In this document: piece after piece, positions 6,126 to 13,308 of the stretch
Numbering within the stretch: the stretch's first letter is position 1
How the letters are laid out: the number at the start of each line of letters is the position of its first letter
Source of the DNA: Thalassarchaeum sp965658085
GTDB taxonomy: Archaea > Thermoplasmatota > Poseidoniia > Poseidoniales > Thalassarchaeaceae
Assembly (NCBI GenBank): GCA_965658085.1
Contig: CBFHQW010000038.1
Coordinates: forward strand, 1 to 13,308
DNA length: 13,308 nucleotides
Direction of reading: 5' to 3'
The notes under the pieces: generated by a model
What the model was told of the DNA's origin: nothing
Database searches by the model: none
What the model saw: only the letters and a program-made list of their open reading frames with translations
Made by a program: the position numbers and the translations under genes

Positions 6126-8936
6126 ATGGGAATGATAGACAGGTTTGGGAGGATTGCTGATACCTACGTTAGCGAGAGAGACCAGTTGTTAGAGGCAGAT
6201 GAGGAAAGGCGTCGGGTATTCGTCGGTCATGCCTTTTGGCCAACCGAGATTATCCGTGACAGCATCATCCTAGCAGCGATGATTGCGGTAATCTCATTCT
6301 ACTCCTGGATTATCCCTCCTCCGCTCCACAGTGCAGCCGACCCGTTTGCTCAGGCCGGGTTCGTCTTTCCAGATTGGTATGTACTGTTCTCGTACGGGTA
6401 TCTGAGATGGGGCGAGTACCTCCCTCAGTTCATCATTCCCGCTGGACCAATTGGGGACTTCTTTGGCTCACCGGTTATCGCTTGGAACGCTGGTTGGTGG
6501 GGCTCGGCCTTGACGGGCATTCCCGTTGGCTTGTTGGCACTTCCTCCATTCATCATCGGAAAGAGAGAGAAGAGGGGTGTTGAGGACCCTTGGTTTGCCA
6601 CTGCTGGAGCTGTTTATCTGGCTCATGTGTGGTTCATCTCTGTATTCTCAATCAACATCTTCCTCGAACTCTATTCAAAGGACCTTAGCAACTATTGTTG
6701 GTCAGACTCTCACAACTACCTGTTTTGTGGGCGGCAGGCTCCTTGGACGGCTGATGTATTCAACGCCATACCATGGGTGTTGACGGGTATATTCGTATTC
6801 GCTGCGTTATACTTCGGCGTCAGGTGGTTCGTACTGAACTCGATTGGTGCGAGACTCTCGCCGATTATCGGTAGACAGATTGCAATCGGTACTATTGTGG
6901 CTACCGTAATCATCTCAGTAGTGACGTGGCCCATCTACGACAGTGGCTTCTGGGACTATGGGGGCCTCGGTGCAATGGACGAAATAGAGGATCTTGATGG
7001 GCTGCGAGCGCAGCCCTCGGACACTCTTGTTCACCAAGGCAAGGGTAACGTATGGGCAGAATGGGAGGATGACTGTATGCCATACTCGGAGACACAAAGT
7101 TTGGCAGTGTGGGATGGTTTCGACTTCGAACATGACGATTTCAGTGACTGGTGCGTGATAGCGGCAGCAAATTGGGCTGATTGGGGAATTTACCAACCCA
7201 CCAAGAAGGTCATCATAGACTTTGCAGGAGACAATGGGCATGCTGACACTGGGATTGGAAGAAACACCGGTGGTTCAATCACTACATACCCAGGGAATGC
7301 AGATGAGTCGTCAATAGCAATCACCGATAGCAGCACATTTGAAGTCGAAAATCTCGGAGTTTCCAATGTCCCTGCAGATGTAGGTTGCACGTTCCGTACG
7401 GTTTACACAGATACGGGCGATTCTGCTCGTAATGCGGGCACTCACTCACAGAGTATCAAACTCCTAGACTCTTCTGGATCGATTCTGTGGGAGAACGAAG
7501 GTGGTGTGTGCGAGTCGGCTACAATCTACCTGCAGGCTGGAGCGAGTTACACAGTTAGTTTCTCATTCAATTCAGAGGGTGTCAACGAATCTATTTCTAT
7601 GGCCACAGACTTCTCGGCAGTGGCCCATCAGCCCCTCCTACTCAGCGATGACGGAACGGCTGTGGTTAGGTCTGAATCGTCTCTAAGCCTTGATGAGCTT
7701 ACCGCACTCTCTCTCGACAACCCGACTTACCACAAAAATCCAAAGGGACTCGATGCCAAGTTAATCTACAGCCTATCCATCCCCTGTCTCGGTGTGGGTG
7801 CGATTGTGTTCATGGTCATGCGTAGCATGGCCCGAGGATACGAGTGGGAAATGAACAAGTGCTACGGCTGCGACCTGTGCGACGACGCCTGCCCAGTTAG
7901 GCTATTCAACGCCGGTGACAAACTGAACATCATCTACAACACCTGGAACAACGAAGATGACGGTGTTCCTCTGTATTCGTGCCTGACCTGCACAGCCTGC
8001 ACCAATGCCTGTCCACAGTTGGTGGACTATGACTCCTACGTCGACATTCGAAGGAATCTCATCGTCGGCGGCCCACCGGCCACCGAGATTCCGCACACAC
8101 TGCTTCAGGCTGTGCTGGCTGCAGAGGCCGAGGAAGATGCTGATGAGGCCTTTGTCTCAATTGAGGACTACCCGTTAGACTCCAACGTCGGCTACTACCC
8201 AGGGTGCGTAGACTACATCGATCAGGAGATGGTCTTCAGCCATGTAAACGAGGGAGAGATGAATCTCGGAGAGACTACCACTGCCGCCTTCACCCTCTTT
8301 GAGGAGATGGGCGAGGATGTCACCTACCTAGGCCGTGACTTCTTGAAGTGCTGCGGTCACGACCAGAAGTGGCAGGGCCTATCAGAGGTCTTTGAGAAAC
8401 TGAAGGCATACAACCAGAAGAAACTGGGTGAAAGCGGTATTGACACTCTGGTCACCTCGTGTGCTGAGTGCTTCCGAACTTTCGCCCTAGATTACGAGTT
8501 GGACGAGATGAAGGTCATGCACACTACCGAGTACCTAGTCGAGAAGGGGTTCGACATGGACTTGGCCGTGGACGACGACGTCACCGTAACCTATCACGAC
8601 CCATGCCGCCTCGGGCGTCAAATGGACCTCTACGACAAGCCTCGTGATTTGGTCGAGTCAGTTGAGGGAGTAAATCTCGTAGAAATGGAGCATCACGGCG
8701 AAGACGCGTTGTGCTGCGGCGTCTCCAGCATGATGGCCTGCAACGAAAACAGTAGGGGCCTGCGTCTACAGCGCTTCGACGAGGTGAAAGCGACTGGGGC
8801 AGAAGTGATGCTTACGACCTGCCCTAAGTGTGTGGCACATTTTGAGTGCCTCAAGTTTGAGGGCGATCCGCGTCATGATTTCGAGATTCTCGACGTTGTC
8901 AGTTTCCTTGCCCGCCAAGTGAACTCTAGAGAATAG
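6126..8936 (+). CDS. Cytochrome b C-terminal (subunit IV-like) / extracytoplasmic domain / HdrD-GlpC-like Fe-S fusion
   Basis: One uninterrupted 936-residue frame with three parts. Part 1 (~1-270) is a cytochrome b C-terminal half with membrane helices at ~41-63, 119-145, 155-181, 212-237 and 250-270, and PDWY at 82-85 in place of the Qo-site PEWY. Part 2 (~271-543) is β-rich, rich in D/S/T/G, contains cysteines C317, C343, C421 and C462, and is predicted outside the membrane. Part 3 follows a sixth helix (~545-566): an HdrC-like pair of [4Fe-4S] motifs (C579/582/585/589 and C619/622/625/629), then two HdrB-like CCG domains (C694, CC742-743, C779/782 and C827, CC863-864, C899/902). KREKRG (146-151) and MARGYEW (568-574) place the loops and Fe-S part in the cytoplasm. 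HdrD/GlpC proteins move electrons between flavin or disulfide chemistry and membrane quinones; here the partner is unknown. Confidence 0.9.
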   Translation: MGMIDRFGRIADTYVSERDQLLEADEERRRVFVGHAFWPTEIIRDSIILAAMIAVISFYSWIIPPPLHSAADPFAQAGFVFPDWYVLFSYGYLRWGEYLPQFIIPAGPIGDFFGSPVIAWNAGWWGSALTGIPVGLLALPPFIIGKREKRGVEDPWFATAGAVYLAHVWFISVFSINIFLELYSKDLSNYCWSDSHNYLFCGRQAPWTADVFNAIPWVLTGIFVFAALYFGVRWFVLNSIGARLSPIIGRQIAIGTIVATVIISVVTWPIYDSGFWDYGGLGAMDEIEDLDGLRAQPSDTLVHQGKGNVWAEWEDDCMPYSETQSLAVWDGFDFEHDDFSDWCVIAAANWADWGIYQPTKKVIIDFAGDNGHADTGIGRNTGGSITTYPGNADESSIAITDSSTFEVENLGVSNVPADVGCTFRTVYTDTGDSARNAGTHSQSIKLLDSSGSILWENEGGVCESATIYLQAGASYTVSFSFNSEGVNESISMATDFSAVAHQPLLLSDDGTAVVRSESSLSLDELTALSLDNPTYHKNPKGLDAKLIYSLSIPCLGVGAIVFMVMRSMARGYEWEMNKCYGCDLCDDACPVRLFNAGDKLNIIYNTWNNEDDGVPLYSCLTCTACTNACPQLVDYDSYVDIRRNLIVGGPPATEIPHTLLQAVLAAEAEEDADEAFVSIEDYPLDSNVGYYPGCVDYIDQEMVFSHVNEGEMNLGETTTAAFTLFEEMGEDVTYLGRDFLKCCGHDQKWQGLSEVFEKLKAYNQKKLGESGIDTLVTSCAECFRTFALDYELDEMKVMHTTEYLVEKGFDMDLAVDDDVTVTYHDPCRLGRQMDLYDKPRDLVESVEGVNLVEMEHHGEDALCCGVSSMMACNENSRGLRLQRFDEVKATGAEVMLTTCPKCVAHFECLKFEGDPRHDFEILDVVSFLARQVNSRE

Positions 8937-9020
8937 TTACGAATGTAGAGATTGCTGTAAGAGCCAGATTGATGCTGAGTCTCGCGCCATCCGGTGTAGT
9001 ACCAAGGTGGCAGAGAGAAG

Positions 9021-9028
9021 CATACATT
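9021..9028 (+). promoter_or_regulatory. Candidate TATA box for the ferredoxin gene
   Basis: CATACATT lies ~26 bases before the TTG at 9047, the spacing expected for a leaderless archaeal transcript. The ferredoxin has no Shine-Dalgarno and a 110-base gap before it, unlike the tightly coupled genes upstream. The match to the consensus is weak. Confidence 0.3.
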
Positions 9029-9046
9029 GAGAATGTGTGACTCTAG

Positions 9047-9388
9047 TTGCCGGACGTGACGGAGATACCAGACCTGCTGGCCCGCCGGGCCGCCGAACAG
9101 AGACGCATTCGGATGATGCTCGATTCAATGAGGGCAGAGGAGGAAGCTAAAATCAAGGGAGGAGAGGACGCTGTCGCATGGGTCAAAAAGGAACTGTGCA
9201 TAGGTTGCGACCAGTGCACTATAGTCTGTGATGATGATGCCATTGAGCTTTACGACACCCCTCTCGCAAGTCCGATCATGGAAGTAGAAGTGAATCGTAA
9301 AGCAAAAATCCTGCGGGATGAGTGTACGGGATGCAAGTTGTGTGTGTTAGGCTGCCCGACCGATGCGATAATCATGATTGACAGGTAG
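9047..9388 (+). CDS. 2[4Fe-4S] ferredoxin-type protein
   Basis: A 113-residue cytoplasmic electron carrier. An N-terminal ~45-residue charged helix (RRAAEQRRIRMMLDSMRAEE) precedes two ferredoxin motifs: C51/C54/C57/C61 and C93/C96/C99/C103. The second ends in the usual CP; the first has CD, so that Pro is missing. A ~20-residue loop separates the cluster motifs. It lies 110 bases after the HdrD-like fusion, whose Fe-S domain faces the cytoplasm, so it could donate to or accept from that complex; this is inferred from position. Start choice is uncertain: TTG at 9047 gives 113 residues and GTG at 9056 gives 110. Neither has a ribosome site and both fit a leaderless transcript from the TATA-like box at 9021-9028. 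Confidence 0.85.
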   Translation: MPDVTEIPDLLARRAAEQRRIRMMLDSMRAEEEAKIKGGEDAVAWVKKELCIGCDQCTIVCDDDAIELYDTPLASPIMEVEVNRKAKILRDECTGCKLCVLGCPTDAIIMIDR

Positions 9389-9396
9389 GAATAGTC

Positions 9397-9696
9397 GTGG
9401 AAGATAAGGAGCCTTTGAGATTCGGGGCTGAGTTCGGCCCTAAGAGGAGCAGTCGCTCCAGTGGAGTCTCCCTTTCGACCTTCAAGACGCTAGTATGGGT
9501 GTCTAACATAGGTGGTCTAGTTTTGTTCGTGATTGGCCTTGAACTAATGATAGTGATGCAGTCATTCTACTTCGGTCTCGGTTGTATAGTGGCTGGGATA
9601 ATCATCGCACTGTTCCCCTCGAACTACGAGATAGTGGGAATGGATGACATCGCTATCGGAGACGAAGATGGCGAATCTGAGGAAGAGACGGGGTAG
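9397..9696 (+). CDS. Small two-helix membrane protein
   Basis: A 99-residue protein of no family I recognise. A basic N-terminal ~28 residues (PKRSSRSS) is followed by two membrane helices at ~31-52 and ~55-75 and an acidic tail ending in EDGESEEETG. The positive N-terminus suggests both ends are cytoplasmic. The GTG start follows the ferredoxin stop by eight bases, with TAGGA as a weak ribosome site, so the two are probably co-transcribed. It may tether or accompany the ferredoxin or belong to the respiratory complex; this is positional inference. Confidence 0.7.
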   Translation: MEDKEPLRFGAEFGPKRSSRSSGVSLSTFKTLVWVSNIGGLVLFVIGLELMIVMQSFYFGLGCIVAGIIIALFPSNYEIVGMDDIAIGDEDGESEEETG

Positions 9697-9700
9697 TTCA

Positions 9701-10198
9701 ATGGATGTAGGAATCAGGGCGATTGCCACCCCCCTGGGTAGAATGGTCGTCGTGGCCAGTGAAGAAGGAGTTTGCAAGCTTGAGTGGAGTGAAGAGCCGG
9801 AGAACAAGTCTGTGGTAGGTAGACGTCACGTGGAAACGGCCAGAGAATGGGTGAGGGCTTTCTTCCAGAAGCGCGACGCCCCCGTTCCTGAGTTTGACAT
9901 AGGGAATCTTACTATGTTCCAGAGGAAGATCCTCGGAGTTCTCCCGAAAGTTGCACCCTTCGGCGAAGTGATTAGTTACGGCGATTTGGCTCTAGCAGCA
10001 GGCCACGAGCACTCCAGCAGAGCTGTCGGCTCTGTCATGGCTAGCAATCCGTGGGCTCTGCTGGTCCCCTGCCACAGGGTGGTTCTCAGAGATGGTGCTT
10101 TAGGGAATTACAGTGGTTGCAACGGCCCTGAGACAAAGGCATGGTTGCTCAAGCATGAAGGTAGGGAGTTGGAACCCGGACTACGATTGGCAAGATAG
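9701..10198 (+). CDS. ogt: Methylated-DNA-protein cysteine methyltransferase (O6-alkylguanine repair)
   Basis: A 165-residue suicide repair protein that moves an alkyl group from O6-alkylguanine in DNA onto its own cysteine. The active site is VPCHRVV with nucleophile C124. The DNA-binding helix-turn-helix lies just before it (ISYGDLALAAG, ~91-101) and carries the arginine finger in SSRAVG (R107). The N-terminal β-domain opens with TPLGRMVVVASEEGVCKLEW, typical of Ogt/AGT. The frame is open to 9644, but that start lies inside the preceding membrane-protein gene; the ATG at 9701, four bases after that gene's stop, gives the usual length. Its stop abuts the stop of the convergent asparagine synthetase with no base between. 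It has no evident link to the respiratory genes. Confidence 0.92.
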   Translation: MDVGIRAIATPLGRMVVVASEEGVCKLEWSEEPENKSVVGRRHVETAREWVRAFFQKRDAPVPEFDIGNLTMFQRKILGVLPKVAPFGEVISYGDLALAAGHEHSSRAVGSVMASNPWALLVPCHRVVLRDGALGNYSGCNGPETKAWLLKHEGRELEPGLRLAR

Positions 10199-11998
10199 TT
10201 ACTCAGGCCAGTCACTGACATCCTCAAGAAGTTCCATCATCGGCTTGTTAGCCCGTTGCTGGGGGTTCCCTGTCAGGTGAATCGAGTGGAACATTCTCAT
10301 CCCTATAGCCATCTCGGGCTGGTCAGCGAGTTGCCCGCTCAGTCGGCCATATCCCTTGGCCCACTCGGTGGCGTGGGGCGTCAGTTCCTGTATCAACGAG
10401 GACACCAAATCTGGGGCCGTTGCTGTTCCAGCCGGGAGCTTTGGGCGCCTCACGATAATTTCTGGAAGGTCGGTCAAGGAAGCCGCCTCACGCAGCGCAA
10501 GTTTTTCCGTATCCGCAGAAAGTCTCCATCTCATAGGTAGCCGGTTGGACACGGTCCTATGCTGCGAACTCAGAAAAGGGACCCTTACTTCCATACCCTG
10601 AGCCATGCTGTGCCTATCAGCTAGGCGCAATTGGAAGTTCGATAGCTGGCCCCTTTCAAGTTCGAATTGCAGAGTAGTGCTCAAGTCTTTGTAATGGTGT
10701 TCGGGAGCTATCTTGGTATTGAGCCAAGGTCGTCCTGGACCATGCTCGATACCAGAGATATCGAAACCTCCGGCTAGAGAAAGTCTGTTCGATACCAGTT
10801 GTGAGTGATTATCCAGTTCGCGGTATCGCGCATAGCCCGCATGTAGCTCGTCAGCTCCCTGGCCACAAAGCCCCACAGTCACTTGCTTTGACATCTCCTC
10901 AAACAGAGTCTGCCAGAACATTACGGTGATGTCGAGATCCTCTCCACTGGCAACGAAGCGAGGGAGGCCTTTCCAAAACGCGTCCTCCTCGATTATCTTG
11001 GTGTGATGTTCCAAATCATGATGCTGAGTAATCATCTTAGAGGCAACGAAATCTGGATTATCCTCGCTGCTGGCTACAGTCCAGCATTCGGGAACTGGTT
11101 TTCCCGAACTCTGAGAAACCTGATGAGCGAGTGCAGCCACCAAGCTCGAATCTAAGCCCCCTGATAGCACGATTCCTATTGGGACGTCGGACATCATCCG
11201 GTCCTCAAGGCCGTCTCGAAAACTGTCGAGAAGAATTCGAGCTTCGACTGACGGATCCCAGTGCTCTGTAGGAGAGACGATGTTCCTAGAGTACCTAGAG
11301 ACTCCATTCAGAACTGCTCTACCATCATCGTCCAAGGACCAAGACTCAATTGTCCCCGGAGCTACTTGTGTAACGTCTAGGAAGAGTGTTGTCATATCCA
11401 TCGGATACTCATACGCGAGCCTAACTGCGAGAGCGTTGATGTCTGGTTGGGCTATGAATTCAGGATGAGCATGGAATGCCTTGACTTCCGAAGCGAACAG
11501 GAGTGTGCCATCAGGCAGTAGTGTTCTGAGCAGAGGTTTGACGCCCATTGGATCTCTGCTCAGAAGCAGTTCTCTTCTCACCGGATCCCAGAGGGCGAAG
11601 CCCCATATTCCATCCAGCAGAGAAACCCATCGGGCGTGGTCTACAGTCGAATCGTGGCTGGATGAAGTGGCAATCATGGCGTTCCTGTGTACAGCTAGAA
11701 CGGCCTCGCTGTCTCCCGAAGTGCGCCATGGATAGGTATTGCACCGGGATCGTAGTTCCGAATGGTTGTATATCTCTCCATTCTGCACCAATACTGCCCC
11801 GTGATCCGATCCTATGGGCTGCGAAGAGCCTTCGATATCGACTATCGACAGTCTAGCGTGACCAAACGCCACAGCTCCGTGTTCGAGTTCGTCGTAGAAT
11901 CCACCGCCACCGTCGGGCCCCCTATGACTAAGGCAGGCAGCCATAGCCAGAGCAGTTTCCTGATCTGCATTTCCGAGCATGCCAGTGATGCCGCACAC
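10199..11998 (-). CDS. asnB: Asparagine synthetase, glutamine-hydrolysing
   Basis: Makes asparagine from aspartate, ATP and glutamine in the cytoplasm. The 599-residue protein begins MCGITG, so C2 is the class II glutaminase nucleophile after Met removal. SHRGPDG (24-30), NGEIYNH (73-79) and SGDSE (94-98) are the expected glutaminase motifs, and RDPMGVKPL (148-156) marks the domain end. The synthetase half has the PP-loop SGGLDSS (279-285) and the downstream GQGADEL segment (~389). Length matches bacterial/archaeal AsnB. A small S/H-rich insertion near 109-118 (MIATSSSHDS) is unusual. The GTG at 11998 is certain because Cys must be residue 2. No Shine-Dalgarno is present; a TATA box at 12022-12029 indicates a leaderless transcript. 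Confidence 0.93.
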   Translation of the reverse strand: MCGITGMLGNADQETALAMAACLSHRGPDGGGGFYDELEHGAVAFGHARLSIVDIEGSSQPIGSDHGAVLVQNGEIYNHSELRSRCNTYPWRTSGDSEAVLAVHRNAMIATSSSHDSTVDHARWVSLLDGIWGFALWDPVRRELLLSRDPMGVKPLLRTLLPDGTLLFASEVKAFHAHPEFIAQPDINALAVRLAYEYPMDMTTLFLDVTQVAPGTIESWSLDDDGRAVLNGVSRYSRNIVSPTEHWDPSVEARILLDSFRDGLEDRMMSDVPIGIVLSGGLDSSLVAALAHQVSQSSGKPVPECWTVASSEDNPDFVASKMITQHHDLEHHTKIIEEDAFWKGLPRFVASGEDLDITVMFWQTLFEEMSKQVTVGLCGQGADELHAGYARYRELDNHSQLVSNRLSLAGGFDISGIEHGPGRPWLNTKIAPEHHYKDLSTTLQFELERGQLSNFQLRLADRHSMAQGMEVRVPFLSSQHRTVSNRLPMRWRLSADTEKLALREAASLTDLPEIIVRRPKLPAGTATAPDLVSSLIQELTPHATEWAKGYGRLSGQLADQPEMAIGMRMFHSIHLTGNPQQRANKPMMELLEDVSDWPE

Positions 11999-12021
11999 GG
12001 ATGCTCGTGAACCAAGCCCGC

Positions 12022-12029
12022 TATTATAT
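12022..12029 (-). promoter_or_regulatory. TATA box of asnB
   Basis: On the minus strand this reads ATATAATA, centred ~27 bases before the asnB GTG. This is the textbook archaeal distance for a transcript that starts at or next to the start codon. Confidence 0.6.
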
Positions 12030-12043
12030 CATGCAGGGGACAA

Positions 12044-12163
12044 TCAGAAGTACACCACGAAGATAGCGAACGAAACCAGTGAAGCTAGGGTCCATATCAG
12101 AACATACGCGTTTTGAGATATAGGGGAATCTACGATGTCTCCGCTCGAACCCTCATCTGACAT
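12044..12163 (-). CDS. 39-residue single-helix membrane microprotein
   Basis: A short frame with a charged, disordered start (MSDEGSSGDIVDSP) and one membrane helix at ~19-39 (AYVLIWTLASLVSFAIF and VVYF), ending right after the helix. ATG at 12163, TGA at 12044-12046. AGGGTG followed by TTAGC precedes the ATG, resembling the leader of the gene at 3123 (GAGGTGTTAGC), which supports translation. It occupies most of the gap between the SEC59-like gene and asnB. The N-in or N-out orientation is not clear. I considered a Sec61β/SecG-like protein, but its conserved motif is not evident. Function unknown. Confidence 0.6.
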   Translation of the reverse strand: MSDEGSSGDIVDSPISQNAYVLIWTLASLVSFAIFVVYF

Positions 12164-12214
12164 GCTAACACCCTAGCCAAATGAAACCGGATTGTAAAGA
12201 TGACGGGTTAAGAC

Positions 12215-12868
12215 TCACAGGAAAGGGCTGAGAAGCAGTAGAGCGGCGAGAGGGAAGAGTATCATCGTCGCATTGTCATCGATGTACTTGACCCTCGGAA
12301 GTTCCCCTAGAACTGTGAGAGGAGCTAGGAGGACGCATATCCACAGTGGAGTACCAAGCCAAAAACTGCAACCGACCCATATGACAAACGAGGCTGCCAT
12401 ACCTGTAGTTATTGCTAGCCTCATATCTTGCTTCTGACGTTTTATTTCACCCATCAAGGGGTCGACGAAAGTAAGGCCAAAAATCAACGGGATACCGTAA
12501 ATTCCGGATTCAATTCCAGTACCACTCGAGAACGGCTCCATGTCTGTAATCAGAAGAGTTAGGCAGACTGCGAAAGCACCCCATGCGAGGGCCGAAATCT
12601 GCTTGGATTCATACTCCCTCTGACCGACAATGACGATTCCAAACCGCAGTCTGACGGCTTCGAGGACGAGAATCATGAGGAAGATGTAGCTAACCAATTC
12701 ATTAGGTCCGATTGAGAAATAGTCTGCGACATCGTCCCCTCGGGTGTAGTATACTAGCGGAATAGCTGCCATGGATACATGTGTCAGGCGCCTGAACGCG
12801 TGGCCGCCGAACCCTCCAATTGAATGTTCTACGTGATCGATGTCGAAACTAGTCTCTGATTCGCCCAT
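12215..12868 (-). CDS. SEC59/DGK1/VTE5-family lipid kinase-like membrane protein
   Basis: A 217-residue polytopic protein, likely a CTP-dependent kinase for a polyprenol, phytol/geranylgeraniol or diradylglycerol-type lipid; in archaea such enzymes would serve dolichol phosphate or isoprenoid salvage. FRRLTHVSM at 25-33 matches the RKxxH start of the family. About six hydrophobic helices follow. FVDPLMGE (134-141) occupies the place of the family's acidic GD segment. ELPRVKYIDDNATM (189-202) matches the C-terminal E-x(n)-DN motif (E189, D198, N199). The specific substrate cannot be read from sequence. ATG at 12868 is preceded by GGAGGGG. It lies just downstream of the MeaB-like gene, 21 bases after that gene's stop. 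Confidence 0.65.
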   Translation of the reverse strand: MGESETSFDIDHVEHSIGGFGGHAFRRLTHVSMAAIPLVYYTRGDDVADYFSIGPNELVSYIFLMILVLEAVRLRFGIVIVGQREYESKQISALAWGAFAVCLTLLITDMEPFSSGTGIESGIYGIPLIFGLTFVDPLMGEIKRQKQDMRLAITTGMAASFVIWVGCSFWLGTPLWICVLLAPLTVLGELPRVKYIDDNATMILFPLAALLLLSPFL

Positions 12869-12889
12869 TCCAGAACCCCTCCTTACTTA

Positions 12890-13308
12890 CTATCTGAGCG
12901 ATTCCACGGCCTCATCGAGCGTTATACTTCCGGTTTCAACAGCATGCAGAACCTCATTTATCCTAGGGTGATCAAGGAGGCGGGAATCCCACAACGAGAG
13001 TAGTCTCTCCTTGGTCCTAAGGTGTCCTCCGAGATTAGATACTGAACATGCCTCAATTTCCTCTAGTAACTCGTCCACCCCGGACCCGTCATGTGCCGAA
13101 ACCAAGTGAACTTGGGGTTGCGAACCCTGACTCAGAGCGAGGGCAGAGCGCACTGAATCTGCGGCTTGTTGGGAATTTGGCATATCTGATTTGTTTATCG
13201 CGATGACGTCTGCCAACTCCATGATACCGGCCTTCTCGGCCTGCACTATGTCCCCCCTGTCCGGTCCGTCCACCAGAAGCACCCGGTCAGCGAAGGCGAC
13301 AATTCGAA
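12890..13308 (-). CDS. MeaB/ArgK-family GTPase, 3' part (cut by window edge)
   Basis: The C-terminal ~139 residues of a G3E GTPase that protects or reloads adenosylcobalamin-dependent methylmalonyl-CoA mutase. The frame is open to the right edge at 13308, so the P-loop half lies outside; an apparent GTG at 13282 is internal. Visible are a DGPDRGD loop aligning with the MeaB PGxGDxxQ segment, then KAGIMELAD, the G4 motif NKSD, the G5-like SAHDGSGVDELLEEI, and a C-terminal helical tail ending AVETGSITLDEAVESLR, which matches the usual end of MeaB. The gene implies B12-dependent methylmalonyl-CoA metabolism. Residue numbers cannot be given without the start. Confidence 0.88.
   Translation of the reverse strand, partial: RIVAFADRVLLVDGPDRGDIVQAEKAGIMELADVIAINKSDMPNSQQAADSVRSALALSQGSQPQVHLVSAHDGSGVDELLEEIEACSVSNLGGHLRTKERLLSLWDSRLLDHPRINEVLHAVETGSITLDEAVESLR

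Noticed and set aside
6126..8936. Frameshift or misassembly creating the cytochrome b-HdrD fusion
   Set aside because: The frame is continuous for 936 codons, no internal ribosome site plus start is evident at the domain joint, and a sixth helix gives a consistent topology. It remains worth checking in relatives.
8937..9046. tRNA or structured RNA in the gap before the ferredoxin
   Set aside because: I found no cloverleaf arms, CCA-like end or strong hairpin in these 110 bases; only a weak TATA-like box is visible.
12044..12163. Sec61β/SecG identity for the 39-residue protein
   Set aside because: It has one C-terminal helix as in Sec61β, but lacks the conserved GL-x(n)-Y/F and basic segment before the helix.
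1..13308. CRISPR array, insertion sequence or attachment site
   Set aside because: No regularly spaced repeats, transposase motifs or paired terminal repeats were seen in reading the window; base composition looks even throughout.

Overview
The window looks like a chromosomal piece of an aerobic archaeon, most likely a marine planktonic Thermoplasmatota (Marine Group II/III, Poseidoniales-like). The evidence is an archaeal HemK2-type methyltransferase, a Pop5-like RNase P subunit, an FtsZ-family GTPase, leaders matching the archaeal anti-Shine-Dalgarno (GAGGTGATC), TATA-like boxes 25-30 bases before leaderless-type starts, a mid-50s GC content, and a Rieske/cytochrome b complex. The lineage is an inference from gene content; no rRNA is present. 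Genes are tightly packed, no gene-free stretch exceeds 300 bases, and I saw no tRNA, insertion sequence or CRISPR array.

Layout. Bases 7-1386 (+) encode a HemK2-like methyltransferase fused to a biotin-protein ligase. It converges on a minus-strand cluster (2973 back to 1379) of a small TPR protein, a divergent FtsZ-family protein and a Pop5-like protein. A 149-base divergent promoter region follows, holding a perfect 7+3+7 palindrome. Bases 3123-8936 (+) form a respiratory operon: a membrane-anchored Reeler/anchor-V-like protein with a CXCH motif, a two-helix membrane protein, a Tat-type Rieske protein, a b6-type cytochrome b, and a 936-residue fusion. A 2[4Fe-4S] ferredoxin, a small membrane protein and an O6-alkylguanine-DNA alkyltransferase follow. 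On the minus strand at the right are glutamine-hydrolysing asparagine synthetase, a 39-codon membrane microprotein, a SEC59/DGK1/VTE5-like lipid kinase and the 3' part of a MeaB/ArgK GTPase.

The remarkable part is the respiratory operon. The 936-residue protein joins a subunit-IV-like cytochrome b C-terminal half (PDWY motif), a ~270-residue extracytoplasmic domain, a further membrane helix, and a complete HdrC+HdrB (HdrD/GlpC-like) module with two [4Fe-4S] clusters and two CCG domains. Its partner cytochrome b carries the HX13H/HX14H spacing and the YCLGG cysteine that binds heme c(i) in b6f complexes. Predicted topology puts the Fe-S module on the cytoplasmic side, where c(i) and the Qi site would lie. 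I infer a b6f-like quinol complex with a built-in cytoplasmic Fe-S port, possibly exchanging electrons with the downstream ferredoxin or a thiol/disulfide or flavoprotein partner. This function is a hypothesis; the domain architecture is read directly from one uninterrupted frame.

MeaB points to methylmalonyl-CoA mutase (propionate or branched-chain) metabolism, and the biotin ligase fits the need to biotinylate an acyl-CoA carboxylase.
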